21,566 bases of DNA, taken from positions 1 to 21,566 of the forward strand of contig JAJZGH010000053.1 in assembly GCA_021798635.1 (NCBI GenBank), in the 5' to 3' direction. Source of the DNA: Planctomycetota bacterium. Its GTDB lineage: Bacteria; Planctomycetota; Phycisphaerae; WQYP01. Below the pieces are notes generated by a model, which was given only the letters and a program-made list of their open reading frames with translations, ran no database searches and had not been told where the DNA came from. The translations under genes and the position numbers were made by a program. Shown piece after piece: positions 1-7,211 of the stretch. Position 1 is the stretch's first letter, and every line of letters begins with the position of its first letter.

Positions 1-24
1 ACACGATGCTCCGCAGTCACAACG

Positions 25-47
25 CGGCCATTACTCGGACAGGCTCC
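25..47. repeat. 23-bp perfect direct repeat, copy 1
   Basis: This segment (core ccattactcggacaggctc) is identical over 23 bp to 7488-7510. The bases on either side differ, so the identity is sharply bounded. It sits just beyond the terminator of the PEP-CTERM gene. A match this long is not expected by chance in 21 kb. It could be a small dispersed repeat, a recombination or mobile-element end, or the shared tail of vanished genes. No transposase is visible near either copy. Confidence 0.85.
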
Positions 48-51
48 TGGT

Positions 52-91
52 AAAAAGTCGATGGAGGAACGCAGACGTCCCTCCATCGACT
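52..91 (-). terminator. Intrinsic terminator of the PEP-CTERM gene
   Basis: A perfect 12-bp stem pairs 56-67 with 80-91 around a 12-nt loop. On the minus strand it is followed at once by a run of five T. It lies 41 bp after the stop codon of the 132-911 gene. The other flank also carries a T run (cattttt) for plus-strand transcripts, so it may work in both directions. Confidence 0.88.
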
Positions 92-131
92 CATTTTTCG
101 GCGATAGGCCAACGTGAAACGCTATCACTTA

Positions 132-911
132 TTACGCGCGCCGCAGCCGACGTGAATTCAACAGCAACAGGCCGCCGCCACACGCGGAAAGAAGCAGCAT
201 CCAGGATGCGGGTTCGGGGACGGGAGCCGTGGTGAGCGGATCAAGCACGACACTGGAGACATCGACTGCCGAATCGATGGTTGTGGGGCTGGAATTGGCA
301 AACATTAACGTTTCGGTACTGGCGGAAGCCGTGAATCCGAAAAGCTGCTGGGTAAACCAGATGTTGTTCATCGTATTGGTATTAAGTGAATCGGTGCTCA
401 CAAGGCTACCATCAATCTGACTGCCGTTTGCTATAGATGCGGTCAACTGCTCAAGATTATCGTTCGAGCCGGTACGCCCCTGACTATTTTGGCCTGCCGC
501 CACATAACTGACGCTGTAGGACTGACCCACTGTCAGGCCGCTGACGGCTTGTGAAATACTGGTTCCAGTCCCTTGAAGAAACGCGAACACAAAGCTCCCC
601 GGCCCGAATGGAGCGGTCCCACTGATGCTCGCCGGAGCAAAATTCACGCCCGTGCCAACGCTGGGAGCACCGGCGTTTCCATTTACAGAAACCCAGTCTG
701 CAATGGACGGCGGGTTAGGGGGGTTGTTGCCGGTTCCCCCGACGTAGTATGGATAATTGTCAAAGCCGGCGGCGTTAGCCGTGAAATTCCCGTTCGCCAC
801 GAGATTTGTCACGGTGGCAGATGCTGAACGAACACCCAGTATGGCCATCAAGGCGGCAGCGGCCAATGCCGCTGCGAACACGCCTTTACGAGAAGAAAAC
901 AACGTGTACAT
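132..911 (-). CDS. PEP-CTERM sorting domain exported protein
   Basis: This 259-aa protein is predicted to be exported. Residues 1-33 look like a signal peptide: a basic N terminus (SSRKG), an Ala/Leu-rich core and an SASA cleavage region. The middle starts with an LVANGNF motif and has a Ser/Thr/Asn-rich beta-sandwich character, as in DUF642 or carbohydrate-binding-like exported proteins. The C terminus is a textbook PEP-CTERM tail: PEPASWM, a hydrophobic stretch, then RRLRRA. In the known system an exosortase recognises this tail and delivers the protein to the cell surface or matrix. No exosortase is in the window. The start at 911 is chosen because AAGGAG lies 7 nt upstream; a longer reading from 947 lacks that support. 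A G9 run sits upstream of the ribosome site, and a strong terminator follows. The precise ligand or role is unknown. Confidence 0.88.
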   Translation of the reverse strand: MYTLFSSRKGVFAAALAAAALMAILGVRSASATVTNLVANGNFTANAAGFDNYPYYVGGTGNNPPNPPSIADWVSVNGNAGAPSVGTGVNFAPASISGTAPFGPGSFVFAFLQGTGTSISQAVSGLTVGQSYSVSYVAAGQNSQGRTGSNDNLEQLTASIANGSQIDGSLVSTDSLNTNTMNNIWFTQQLFGFTASASTETLMFANSSPTTIDSAVDVSSVVLDPLTTAPVPEPASWMLLLSACGGGLLLLNSRRLRRA

Positions 912-930
912 ATCTGTACTCCTTAAAAAT

Positions 931-939
931 CCCCCCCCC
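931..939 (-). promoter_or_regulatory. G9 homopolymer in the 5' leader of the PEP-CTERM gene
   Basis: Nine consecutive G (minus strand) lie about 20 nt upstream of the ATG at 911, just before ATTTTTAAGGAG. Tracts of this length slip during replication and could alter leader length or structure. A regulatory effect is inference. Confidence 0.45.
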
Positions 940-1047
940 GCCTGCATTGCTGCGGTGGGTGAACCGTCTATTAGTCGCCCCTTCTTTGAAGGTCTTACAA
1001 AAACATCCGAAATCTATTGTAACAAATGAGTACCGGGGCAAAAATGT

Positions 1048-1104
1048 AAAAAAGGCGATGGAAGAACGCGGGCGTCCTCCTATTGCTTCTTGTTCGGCAA
1101 TAGG
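1048..1104 (-). terminator. Probable terminator after pheT, diverged copy of the 52-91 terminator
   Basis: On the minus strand an 8-bp perfect stem, CCTATTGC/GCAATAGG (1097-1104 with 1079-1086), is followed by a second imperfect GC hairpin and then six T (1048-1053). The block aligns base for base with 52-108, including the shared ttcggc and ATAGG features. It appears to be a duplicate whose original long stem has decayed. It probably still ends the nuoC-pheT transcript. Confidence 0.6.
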
Positions 1105-1126
1105 TTATCGGAAAGCTTGGTCTAGT

Positions 1127-1210
1127 CCAGCGCAATCGACGCGGATTTGGCAGCAGCAAGCCACCCGTACAAGGTATAAGAAGAAACATTCAGGATGCCG
1201 GTTCAGGTGC
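1127..1210 (-). pseudogene. Decayed PEP-CTERM tail (second copy) fused to the pheT 3' end
   Basis: Read on the minus strand from 1210, the codons give A-P-E-P-A-S, then TGA, then MFLLIPCTGGLLLPNPRRLR. This matches the C terminus of the intact neighbour, where the same place reads PEPAS, TGG (Trp), then MLLLSACGGGLLLLNSRRLR. The conserved Trp codon has become a stop, and 14 of the 21 residues after it are identical. Homology continues into the downstream terminator at 1048-1104. Only the tail remains; the body of this former gene is gone. The pheT stop codon (1203-1205) lies in another frame within these bases, so the fragment abuts or was joined to pheT. Confidence 0.75.
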
Positions 1211-3224
1211 GCAGAGCCGCGCTAAATCGTTCGGATAGCAGGGCCACAATTGCGGCAACTTGTTGATCCACCTGTTCCGAGCGAAGGGTGGATGCGGGAT
1301 CCCGGAAAAGTAAGGCCAGAGTAACGCTTTTTTTTCCTGGGCCAATCTGGGCGTTGCGGAATGTGCCGACAAATTCAATGTCTTGCAGGAACTGCACAGA
1401 ATGTGCATGAATGGAGGAGGAAATATCACTCCAGCGCACGGTGTCGTCTACTACAATAGATAGATCTCTCCGCATGGCCGGGAAGCGCGGTAATGGTGAG
1501 GCGCGGCGGATGGGATTAAAGGCGGCGATTAATTTTTCCAAATCCAGTTCCGCGGCCGCAACATCCTGGCGGAGATTGTAAAATTTCATGATCTCCGGGG
1601 CGACCATGCCGGCGGACCCGATATCATCTGGCGGCCCATCTAACCACATCACGCAGCGGCCGCTGACACCCGCCGTCAAGCCCGGAACATTATCCGGCTT
1701 AACAGCCAGTCGCAGGGCCGGATTTATGGCCGTCAAAAGTTCTCGGACCGCCCCGAGAACCAACGGTAATTCGTCGGCGATCAGGGCAATATGTCGCTGT
1801 TCAATGGGCGCGTCCTGTTCGGAAGAGGCGGGCTGAAATACACTGCAATATTCAAAGAGGCGGGCGTTGGGGGTGCCGTTATTCTGATTAAGCGTTTTCG
1901 CCCGCAGCAGACCCGGCAGGATGGATGGGCGCAAAGCATTTTCCGCTTTGCGCACCAGTTCGCTAACCAGAACCGGTGCGGCGTTGTCCGGCAGAAACTG
2001 ACGCCCTTCGGTCGGGTCGACAAAACTATGCGTAATGGCTTCGGAGAACCCGCAGGCGCGCAAGGTATCGCAAATGGCGGCAAGAGCGGCCGTCCGATGG
2101 TCCCCAGGCGTCACCTGATGGCAAATGGTGTTCTGGACCGGGACATTTCCATAACCCCAAAGCCGCGCCACTTCCTCAATTAAATCAATTTCCCTGGAAA
2201 TATCCGATCGGAAACTCGGCACCGAACAACTGATTACATCCCCTTTAAGTTCCGGCGAAAATTCCAGGCGAGTAAGAATATCCAGCACATCATCCAGGGG
2301 CACCTGCACGCCAAGAATCCTGGCAATGCGCGCGTGACGCAACGTAACGGGGACAGAAGCTGTATTGGCAGTGCCCGCCGAAACGCAGCCCGGGGCTAAC
2401 GCTCCGCCGGCAACGTCTAAAATAAGTGCAGCCGCACGGCGCGAGGCGTAATCCGCCATGGCCGGATCAATGCCGCGCTCAAAGCGGAAAGACGAATCGC
2501 TCATCAACGCCAAAGCTCGGGCGGTGCTGCGGACAGACAACGGATTGAATCGGGCGGATTCAAGGATAATATCCACCGTTGAGGATGAGACTTCGCTGGC
2601 TTGGCCCCCCATTACCCCGGCAATCGCCAGCGGCCCGACCGCATCACCAATCACCATCATGGACGAATTAAGTTTGTATGTGCGACCGTCGATGGCGGTG
2701 ATGGTTTCACCGTCGGCGGGGGTATCGACGAAAATGCGCTGATCGGTAATTTTTGCAGCATCAAAGGCGTGCAGCGGCTGGCCGGTTTCCATGAGCACAA
2801 AATTAGTGATGTCCACCACGTTATTGACACTGCGCATGCCGACGGATTCAAGAACATCGCGCAGCCATTGTGGCGACGGACCGACTTTTACGTTGCGAAT
2901 CAGACGGGCCGAATAATAGGAACACATATCGGGCACGAGAATTTTCACCGCCATGGAATCGGCCGCCGGCTCGCCGGACTCAACCAGCGTGACTTCCGGA
3001 GCGGCATAGGTAAATTTGAACAGCGCGGCCAATTCGCGAGCCAGGCCGATATGACTTAAACAATCGGTGCGGTTACTGGTAACTTCCACATCCAGCACAT
3101 CGGTTCCGTGGCTCTGATACACATTTTCCACGACCAGACCGGCGTGGATCAGGGCCTCCTGCGCGGCGGCGGCGGATGGCATGGAATTCAAATAACGGGA
3201 AATCCAATTCAGGGCAATTTTCAT
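1203..3224 (-). CDS. pheT: Phenylalanine-tRNA ligase beta subunit, short form
   Basis: This is the beta subunit of the alpha2-beta2 cytosolic enzyme that charges tRNA-Phe. Features in order are the N-terminal MKIALNWISRYL, the B3/B4-like core with DVEVTSNRTDCLSHIG and VVDITNFVLMETGQPLHAFD, a B5-like domain, the motif IDLIEEVARLWGYGNVP, and a C-terminal anticodon-binding FDX-ACB domain beginning near FPAMRRDLSIVV. At 673 aa it is over 100 residues shorter than the E. coli type. The N-terminal region passes straight from the first 40 residues into the B1 core, so the EMAP-like tRNA-binding insert is absent. The start has AGGA about 8 nt upstream and lies 18 bp after nuoC, suggesting cotranscription. 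pheS is not in the window. Its stop codon lies inside a PEP-CTERM gene remnant. Confidence 0.96.
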   Translation of the reverse strand: MKIALNWISRYLNSMPSAAAAQEALIHAGLVVENVYQSHGTDVLDVEVTSNRTDCLSHIGLARELAALFKFTYAAPEVTLVESGEPAADSMAVKILVPDMCSYYSARLIRNVKVGPSPQWLRDVLESVGMRSVNNVVDITNFVLMETGQPLHAFDAAKITDQRIFVDTPADGETITAIDGRTYKLNSSMMVIGDAVGPLAIAGVMGGQASEVSSSTVDIILESARFNPLSVRSTARALALMSDSSFRFERGIDPAMADYASRRAAALILDVAGGALAPGCVSAGTANTASVPVTLRHARIARILGVQVPLDDVLDILTRLEFSPELKGDVISCSVPSFRSDISREIDLIEEVARLWGYGNVPVQNTICHQVTPGDHRTAALAAICDTLRACGFSEAITHSFVDPTEGRQFLPDNAAPVLVSELVRKAENALRPSILPGLLRAKTLNQNNGTPNARLFEYCSVFQPASSEQDAPIEQRHIALIADELPLVLGAVRELLTAINPALRLAVKPDNVPGLTAGVSGRCVMWLDGPPDDIGSAGMVAPEIMKFYNLRQDVAAAELDLEKLIAAFNPIRRASPLPRFPAMRRDLSIVVDDTVRWSDISSSIHAHSVQFLQDIEFVGTFRNAQIGPGKKSVTLALLFRDPASTLRSEQVDQQVAAIVALLSERFSAALRT

Positions 3225-3242
3225 GAGGTATCCTAAGGGCAG

Positions 3243-3761
3243 TTAAGAAGATTGACGGGTAATCACCGGATAGTTCGAGCGCTCACCCAAACCGGTCACG
3301 GGGTAATCCTTACGTAATGGATTGGATTGGAAGCTGTCCCAAGTCAGAATACGCCGCAGGTCCGGATGACCGGTAAAGGTGACTCCAAACATGTCAAATA
3401 CTTCCCGCTCCAGCCATTCAGCACCGGCATACAGCGGCACCAGAGAGGCCATAACCAATTCACTTTCCTCAACGAACACGCGCACAATCAGGCGGGGCGT
3501 GCATTTCTCCACGCTGTTAAACACGTAGACCAAGCCGAAGCGCGGCTTGTCCCATCCTGGGTAATTGAGGTAATCCACGCAGGTAATATCCGCCAGCATG
3601 TCATAGTGCAGAGCCGGATCATCGCGTAAAAAAGTGACTACAGGGATAAGGTGATCGCGCGGAACGGAAATCTGCACTTGCCCGCGAAAACTGCTGCCCT
3701 TCAGGCCAAGCGACGGGAATTCTTCTTTCAACCGGATAGCCGCCGGGTGATCAATTGCCAT
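3243..3761 (-). CDS. nuoC: NADH-quinone oxidoreductase subunit C (30 kDa subunit)
   Basis: This is the peripheral-arm subunit of respiratory complex I, which works beside NuoD at the quinone end on the cytoplasmic face. The protein is 172 aa, a normal length for stand-alone NuoC. It carries the family signature EREVFDMFGV (118-127), then HPDLRRIL (132-139) and PLRKDYP (148-154). I chose ATG 3761 because GGAG lies about 10 nt upstream; an in-frame ATG at 3788 would add nine residues. No other nuo genes are in view: the upstream gene is a hydrolase and the downstream gene is pheT, 18 bp away. nuoC normally sits in a nuoA-N operon, so this is a detached copy or a paralogue. A sigma70-like promoter lies just upstream. 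Confidence 0.93.
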   Translation of the reverse strand: MAIDHPAAIRLKEEFPSLGLKGSSFRGQVQISVPRDHLIPVVTFLRDDPALHYDMLADITCVDYLNYPGWDKPRFGLVYVFNSVEKCTPRLIVRVFVEESELVMASLVPLYAGAEWLEREVFDMFGVTFTGHPDLRRILTWDSFQSNPLRKDYPVTGLGERSNYPVITRQSS

Positions 3762-3806
3762 AATATTTAACTCCGAGAATTCATACAAACAGCCTATAGA
3801 GCATGG

Positions 3807-3835
3807 AGTATAGCGACGGCCGGGGGTTTATCCAA
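3807..3835 (-). promoter_or_regulatory. Candidate sigma70-like promoter for nuoC-pheT
   Basis: On the minus strand, TTGGAT (3830-3835) is separated by 17 bp from TATACT (3807-3812). Initiation would fall near 3800, about 40 nt before the nuoC start. The -10 is good and the -35 weak. Short inverted repeats (ccggtt-atg-aaccgg near 3845-3859) lie at the end of the upstream gene. They lack a T run, so they do not look like a strong terminator. Confidence 0.4.
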
Positions 3836-3859
3836 CCGTTGGACCCGGTTATGAACCGG

Positions 3860-4687
3860 TTAAAGCTGATACACTCTCGCGGCGGTATCGCCCATGATTT
3901 GCTCCTGCTCGCGGATCGAAAGCGGTGCGATAAAATCCTGGATTGTCCGCACCCAGCGTGCATAGGAAACCGCCAGAAGACAAACCGGCCAATCGGATCC
4001 GAACATCAGCCGCGCAGGGCCAAAAGCCTTGAGCACCACGTCCAGATATGGCTGAATATCCGCCGGCGACCAGGCACAGTGATCGGCCTCTGTGACCACG
4101 CCGGAAAGTTTGCAAAAAACATTCGGGCGTCTGGCTAACTCTGTGATCAGCCGATCCCATGGCTCGATGACACGGTCTTTGATGCACGGTTTAGCCATGT
4201 GATCCAGAACAAATATCTGATTTGGATACTGATCGACAAACCGGATGGATTGCGGAAGATGTTTTTCAAAAATCAGAATGTCATAAACCAGATTGAATTG
4301 GCGCAGTAAACGTATGCCACGATTAAACTCGGTGCCAAGCATGTAAGCGTCATCCGGCTCATCCTGCAGAACATGTCGCAGGGCCTTGAGTTTGGGTTGC
4401 GCGCTCCAGTGTTCAAGTTCCGCTTGAATGTTATTGGCAGTCAGGGGCAGCCAGCCGACAACGCCCTTTATAAATTCATGCCTTTGCGCCAGTTCCAATA
4501 GCCAACGGGTTTCTTCCACGGTCTGCCGGGCTTGCACGGTCAGAGCACCCTGAATTCCCGCAGCGTGCAATTCCTGGTGCAGATATTCCGGCAGAAAATC
4601 CCGCCGGAGGACGGCCATATCGGCGTTAATCCAGGCGTATTGGTCAGGGCTGTACCGCCAGAAGTGATGATGGGCATCAATTTTCAC
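3860..4687 (-). CDS. Amidohydrolase family protein, L-fuconolactonase-like
   Basis: This 275-aa TIM-barrel hydrolase belongs to the amidohydrolase-2 type (COG3618). Members such as L-fucono-1,5-lactonase open sugar lactones. Visible motifs are DAHHHFW (4-10, metal or substrate histidines), a RHVLQDEP segment (104-111), LDHMAKP (161-167), CKLSGV (192-197) and GSDWPV (230-235, the acidic catalytic residue). Length and motif order match the family. The start is GTG 4687, supported by GGAG 7 nt upstream. It lies 38 bp after a secreted protein gene in an apparent operon. No other fucose or rhamnose catabolic gene is nearby, so the natural substrate is open; the lactonase call rests on family resemblance. 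Confidence 0.8.
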   Translation of the reverse strand: MKIDAHHHFWRYSPDQYAWINADMAVLRRDFLPEYLHQELHAAGIQGALTVQARQTVEETRWLLELAQRHEFIKGVVGWLPLTANNIQAELEHWSAQPKLKALRHVLQDEPDDAYMLGTEFNRGIRLLRQFNLVYDILIFEKHLPQSIRFVDQYPNQIFVLDHMAKPCIKDRVIEPWDRLITELARRPNVFCKLSGVVTEADHCAWSPADIQPYLDVVLKAFGPARLMFGSDWPVCLLAVSYARWVRTIQDFIAPLSIREQEQIMGDTAARVYQL

Positions 4688-4725
4688 AATTATTCTCCGC
4701 AGAAGTTTTCGATATCTTTACATAT

Positions 4726-5916
4726 TCAGGATTTGTGCGGTTTCGCCGGGCCAAGAAACGGTGTCAGCGGTGCCATACCGGGATGCGGGCGGGCACCCTG
4801 CTCAATAAGATGTTCAACGGCTATTTTTGCCAACGTGCGCGAAATGCGATCCCATTTGGTTTTTGGATTATTGAGAAATCGGTGGTAATGCCGCAGAGAG
4901 TCATAAAGCGTGCGGTCTCGCAGAATTCCCCACGGCAACGCCGAGCCGGCGTCGTGGAGTAATTTGGCAACCGCAAAATCCGCATGGGGATTTACCGGCG
5001 CGGAAGCCAGAAGGCTTTGAATTTGCGCCGGCACGCTTTTGGGCCAGCGGTGCACTATTTGTTGCCGCACCAGCGGCTCGTTTTGAATGACTAAAGCATA
5101 AAGATATATAGGTGTTGCTGCGGCGATATTGCCTTGAAGAAGCTGATGATACTGCTGATCCAGGTAATCCATCATGGTAACGCTTTGACTGGTCAAGGCT
5201 CGCGTATTGCTGATCTGCCCGATGAGCACCGGATTTCGCCGCACGGGTAGCGTTTCCTCGATAACCAGCAGACGCACCGTACGGGCGGCGGCGGCCACCT
5301 GGGCATCGCGCAGGAGTTGCAAAGTTAATTGCACATCAGCGCGTTCAGCCAGTGCGGCAAAGTGTTCGCGATCCTGCGGGGGCGTAGCGCCCAAATACGC
5401 CAAAAGCTGGCTCATCGTCCAGATGGGGCCAAGTTCAACGATATTGTCCGGGGCAACGCGTGTCATGTAAGCGGCCAGCCCACGCTGGGCTACTGGTGAG
5501 CCGATGCGGGACTGATAGGTTAACGCGAAGGCTTTAATATCCAGCAGGCGGGCCAGACCAGGATGACGTGTCTTTTTTGCTGCACTTAATAAGGCATTGG
5601 CGGCGGCAATCTTATCCAGCACGCGATGGCGCATCGCCGAGAGTATCTGCGGGGCGTAAGTTTTTTCATAACGCCGCCAGTCGCTGGTGGAATAAAGTGG
5701 CTTAAAGCGTCCCGGAGCGATGGATGGCACCGTCTCATTGAGCGTTAAATCCGGCCACAGATCGGATACAGCAATAGCCGGCGGCAAAAGCGGATTATTC
5801 GCCAGCGAATCCCCGGAACCGGTCGCTGGCGCTGGTGCCGCAAAAGCAAAAATAGTTCCGGCCCAGCCGAGGCAGGCCAGTATCATGAAAACGCTCACGC
5901 GATAAGAATATCTCAT
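4726..5916 (-). CDS. Secreted protein of unknown function
   Basis: I do not recognise the family. The 396-aa product begins with a clear signal peptide: basic MRYSYR, then the hydrophobic stretch VFMILACLGWAGTIFAFA, with likely cleavage after an Ala-rich site near residue 27. The mature part is mostly predicted helical, rich in Ala, Leu and Arg, with repeated amphipathic segments (for example residues 95-135 and 180-215). It shows no metal, catalytic or surface-anchor motif. It ends in a Pro-rich tail (PHPGMAPLTPFLGPAKPHKS). No good ribosome-binding site precedes ATG 5916. It lies 18 bp after the small membrane protein gene and 38 bp before the hydrolase gene, consistent with translational coupling in a three-gene operon. 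Helical-repeat scaffolding in the periplasm is possible but unproven. Confidence 0.75.
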   Translation of the reverse strand: MRYSYRVSVFMILACLGWAGTIFAFAAPAPATGSGDSLANNPLLPPAIAVSDLWPDLTLNETVPSIAPGRFKPLYSTSDWRRYEKTYAPQILSAMRHRVLDKIAAANALLSAAKKTRHPGLARLLDIKAFALTYQSRIGSPVAQRGLAAYMTRVAPDNIVELGPIWTMSQLLAYLGATPPQDREHFAALAERADVQLTLQLLRDAQVAAAARTVRLLVIEETLPVRRNPVLIGQISNTRALTSQSVTMMDYLDQQYHQLLQGNIAAATPIYLYALVIQNEPLVRQQIVHRWPKSVPAQIQSLLASAPVNPHADFAVAKLLHDAGSALPWGILRDRTLYDSLRHYHRFLNNPKTKWDRISRTLAKIAVEHLIEQGARPHPGMAPLTPFLGPAKPHKS

Positions 5917-5934
5917 AAAGTTCTGATATTCGCA

Positions 5935-6225
5935 CTAGGGTGATTTAAAGACCGGCGTTGCATAGACCATCACGCCACGGGATGCAGCGGCTGGTTGTGT
6001 TCCAGCATCCTGTGTCCGCAGAGCAGTCAGTCGGGCGGACAGGGCCTGCGGATTGGTATCCGCGGCAATTTTCGTCTGTTGGTCCCAAAGAATCTGCTTA
6101 TGTCGGGCGATTTGCGCGGAAATTCGTGCGGATTGGCTTGTTAAATCCAGCCGCATTTGCCGAATTCCAAACAGCAGACCCGCTGTAAGGAAAAAAGCGA
6201 TTAAACACGTAAGAATCTTAAGCAT
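5935..6225 (-). CDS. Small bitopic membrane protein with short coiled coil
   Basis: The 96-aa product starts MLKILTCLIAFFLTAGLLFG, a single N-terminal membrane helix. A polar heptad-like segment follows (about residues 24-70, with QSARISAQIARHKQ), then a Pro/Ala-rich tail. This layout resembles FtsL/DivIC-type bitopic proteins or small periplasmic tethers, but there is no diagnostic motif and I do not assign it. It is the first gene of the apparent operon 6225-3860. A TATAAT box about 100 nt upstream (6322-6327) could start that operon. The Shine-Dalgarno is weak: GGGATGG is farther upstream than usual. Confidence 0.6.
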   Translation of the reverse strand: MLKILTCLIAFFLTAGLLFGIRQMRLDLTSQSARISAQIARHKQILWDQQTKIAADTNPQALSARLTALRTQDAGTQPAAASRGVMVYATPVFKSP

Positions 6226-6321
6226 TTCCGAACTGCCATCCCTGCCAGTGGAATTGGATTTAATCCATCATCCTGATTGTGCGCACACACCTGCTGCGCC
6301 GGGCACCAACACCTGAAGGGG

Positions 6322-6327
6322 ATTATA
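6322..6327 (-). promoter_or_regulatory. Candidate -10 element for the 6225-3860 operon
   Basis: A perfect TATAAT (minus strand, within GGGTTATAATCCCC) lies about 97 nt upstream of the 5935-6225 gene. The matching -35 position holds only a T-rich TTTCCT-like hexamer, so activity may need an activator. The rest of 6226-6506 holds an inverted repeat (6415-6458) and no convincing coding region. Confidence 0.4.
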
Positions 6328-6414
6328 ACCCAGCGGCCACCGGTAAGGAAAGTGAGAAGCCAATGCTGACACACGAATTGACTTTTCGTATTCCTGCGGT
6401 TCGCGCCGAGGCTC

Positions 6415-6458
6415 TGGTGCTCTGTCAAGCCTGAAGGATGAGGATTGGCAGAGCACCA
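6415..6458. repeat. 14-bp inverted repeat between the Hc1-like gene and the next operon
   Basis: The arms tggtgctctgtcaa (6415-6428) and ttggcagagcacca (6445-6458) pair over 14 bp with one G-U, around a 16-nt loop. No T run follows on either strand, so it is not a classic intrinsic terminator. It may be an mRNA-stabilising or processing hairpin at the 3' end of the Hc1-like transcript, or an operator. Confidence 0.6.
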
Positions 6459-6506
6459 AGCTTACAGGAAGACTATTACCAATGCCTGACCTGTCGGATA
6501 TTGCCG

Positions 6507-6719
6507 CTATTCCTGGGGTGCTGAAGTCGCCTCCGGCTGCGAAGTCTGTGGCTCACCGCGAAGTTCCAGAATCTTCACGCGCACAGCCTGTGCGGACTGC
6601 CGAATTTCCTGCATCACCTTCCGAACGCGCGTGCCGGCATTTTTATTGCCGCCTTCCGCCTTGGCAATGTCCTCAGCAACCTGTTCAATTAACTGTTTGA
6701 GTGTCTCGTATTCCTGCAT
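6507..6719 (-). CDS. Histone H1-like protein of the Hc1 family
   Basis: The 70-aa protein matches the Hc1 pattern known from chlamydiae and planctomycetes. It has an amphipathic helix (YETLKQLIEQVAEDIAKAE), the characteristic GNKNAGTRVRK turn, then a second basic helix (MQEIRQSAQAVRVKILEL). Hc1 relatives bind DNA non-specifically and affect nucleoid compaction. The long Lys/Ala tail of chlamydial Hc1 is missing here; the tail is a short acidic and Gln/Pro-rich segment. ATG 6719 is chosen because AAGGAG lies 9 nt upstream; an upstream GTG at 6737 overlaps that site. It is apparently monocistronic, with an AT-rich upstream region and a downstream inverted repeat. Confidence 0.8.
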   Translation of the reverse strand: MQEYETLKQLIEQVAEDIAKAEGGNKNAGTRVRKVMQEIRQSAQAVRVKILELRGEPQTSQPEATSAPQE

Positions 6720-6815
6720 GATATCGCGCTCCTTCACGACAAACCCAACGCCTCATCCCGGCAGAACACATCTGAAGCCGGAGCAAAAAGACGGGCGTCT
6801 GTTAGAATTATCGGA

Positions 6816-6843
6816 TGTATACGGCCAATAATATCAGTGAAAA
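6816..6843 (-). promoter_or_regulatory. Candidate promoter of the Hc1-like gene
   Basis: On the minus strand, TTTTCA (6838-6843) and TATACA (6816-6821) are 16 bp apart in an AT-rich patch about 100 nt upstream of the start codon. Both boxes are imperfect. A second GATAAT lies just downstream. The leader also holds a tiny AGAC-GCCC-GTCTTTTT hairpin that could attenuate transcription. Confidence 0.3.
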
Positions 6844-7211
6844 ACTCAAAATTTTGTATTTATTCGCATATATGTACATCCGCGAGATCGCTACCCAGCC
6901 GGTTTGGGTGACATTTGGCGGCCCTATCCACCGTGGAAAATCGCTCGGGCCGCCTGCTCAAAGTCGGAATATTGATCCATGAATCACGCTCCAAATTATT
7001 TTCAATACTATTATTAATACTAACGGAGGCTTTGACATTATCGCCACTGACCTGCAACGTCGTTCGCGTTAGGCGGACGGGAAACAGTGCTATGCGTGCT
7101 TGTTGCCCTATCCCGACGGCAATAGTCACCACAACGGCACAGAGAGATGAAGTTGTGGCCACCGTGTGCTATTTCCTGCTTAGAATATTGGCGGCGGATA
7201 TTGGGCCTGTT
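6844..7211. other. Intergenic stretch without a convincing gene
   Basis: Base composition is more AT-rich than in neighbouring genes, especially at 6840-6880 and 7000-7030. Long readings exist on both strands (plus 6915-7373, minus 6860-7162), but they overlap each other, lack ribosome sites and match no family I know. One tiny minus-strand reading, 6980-6924 (18 codons, MDQYSDFEQAARAIFHGG), has TGGAG 8 nt upstream. It could be the start of a broken gene or a small peptide. Otherwise I see nothing. Confidence 0.5.

Noticed and set aside
6860..7162. Minus-strand reading of 100 aa beginning at a GTG
   Set aside because: No ribosome site and no family pattern. Its end coincides with the AT-rich promoter region of the Hc1-like gene.
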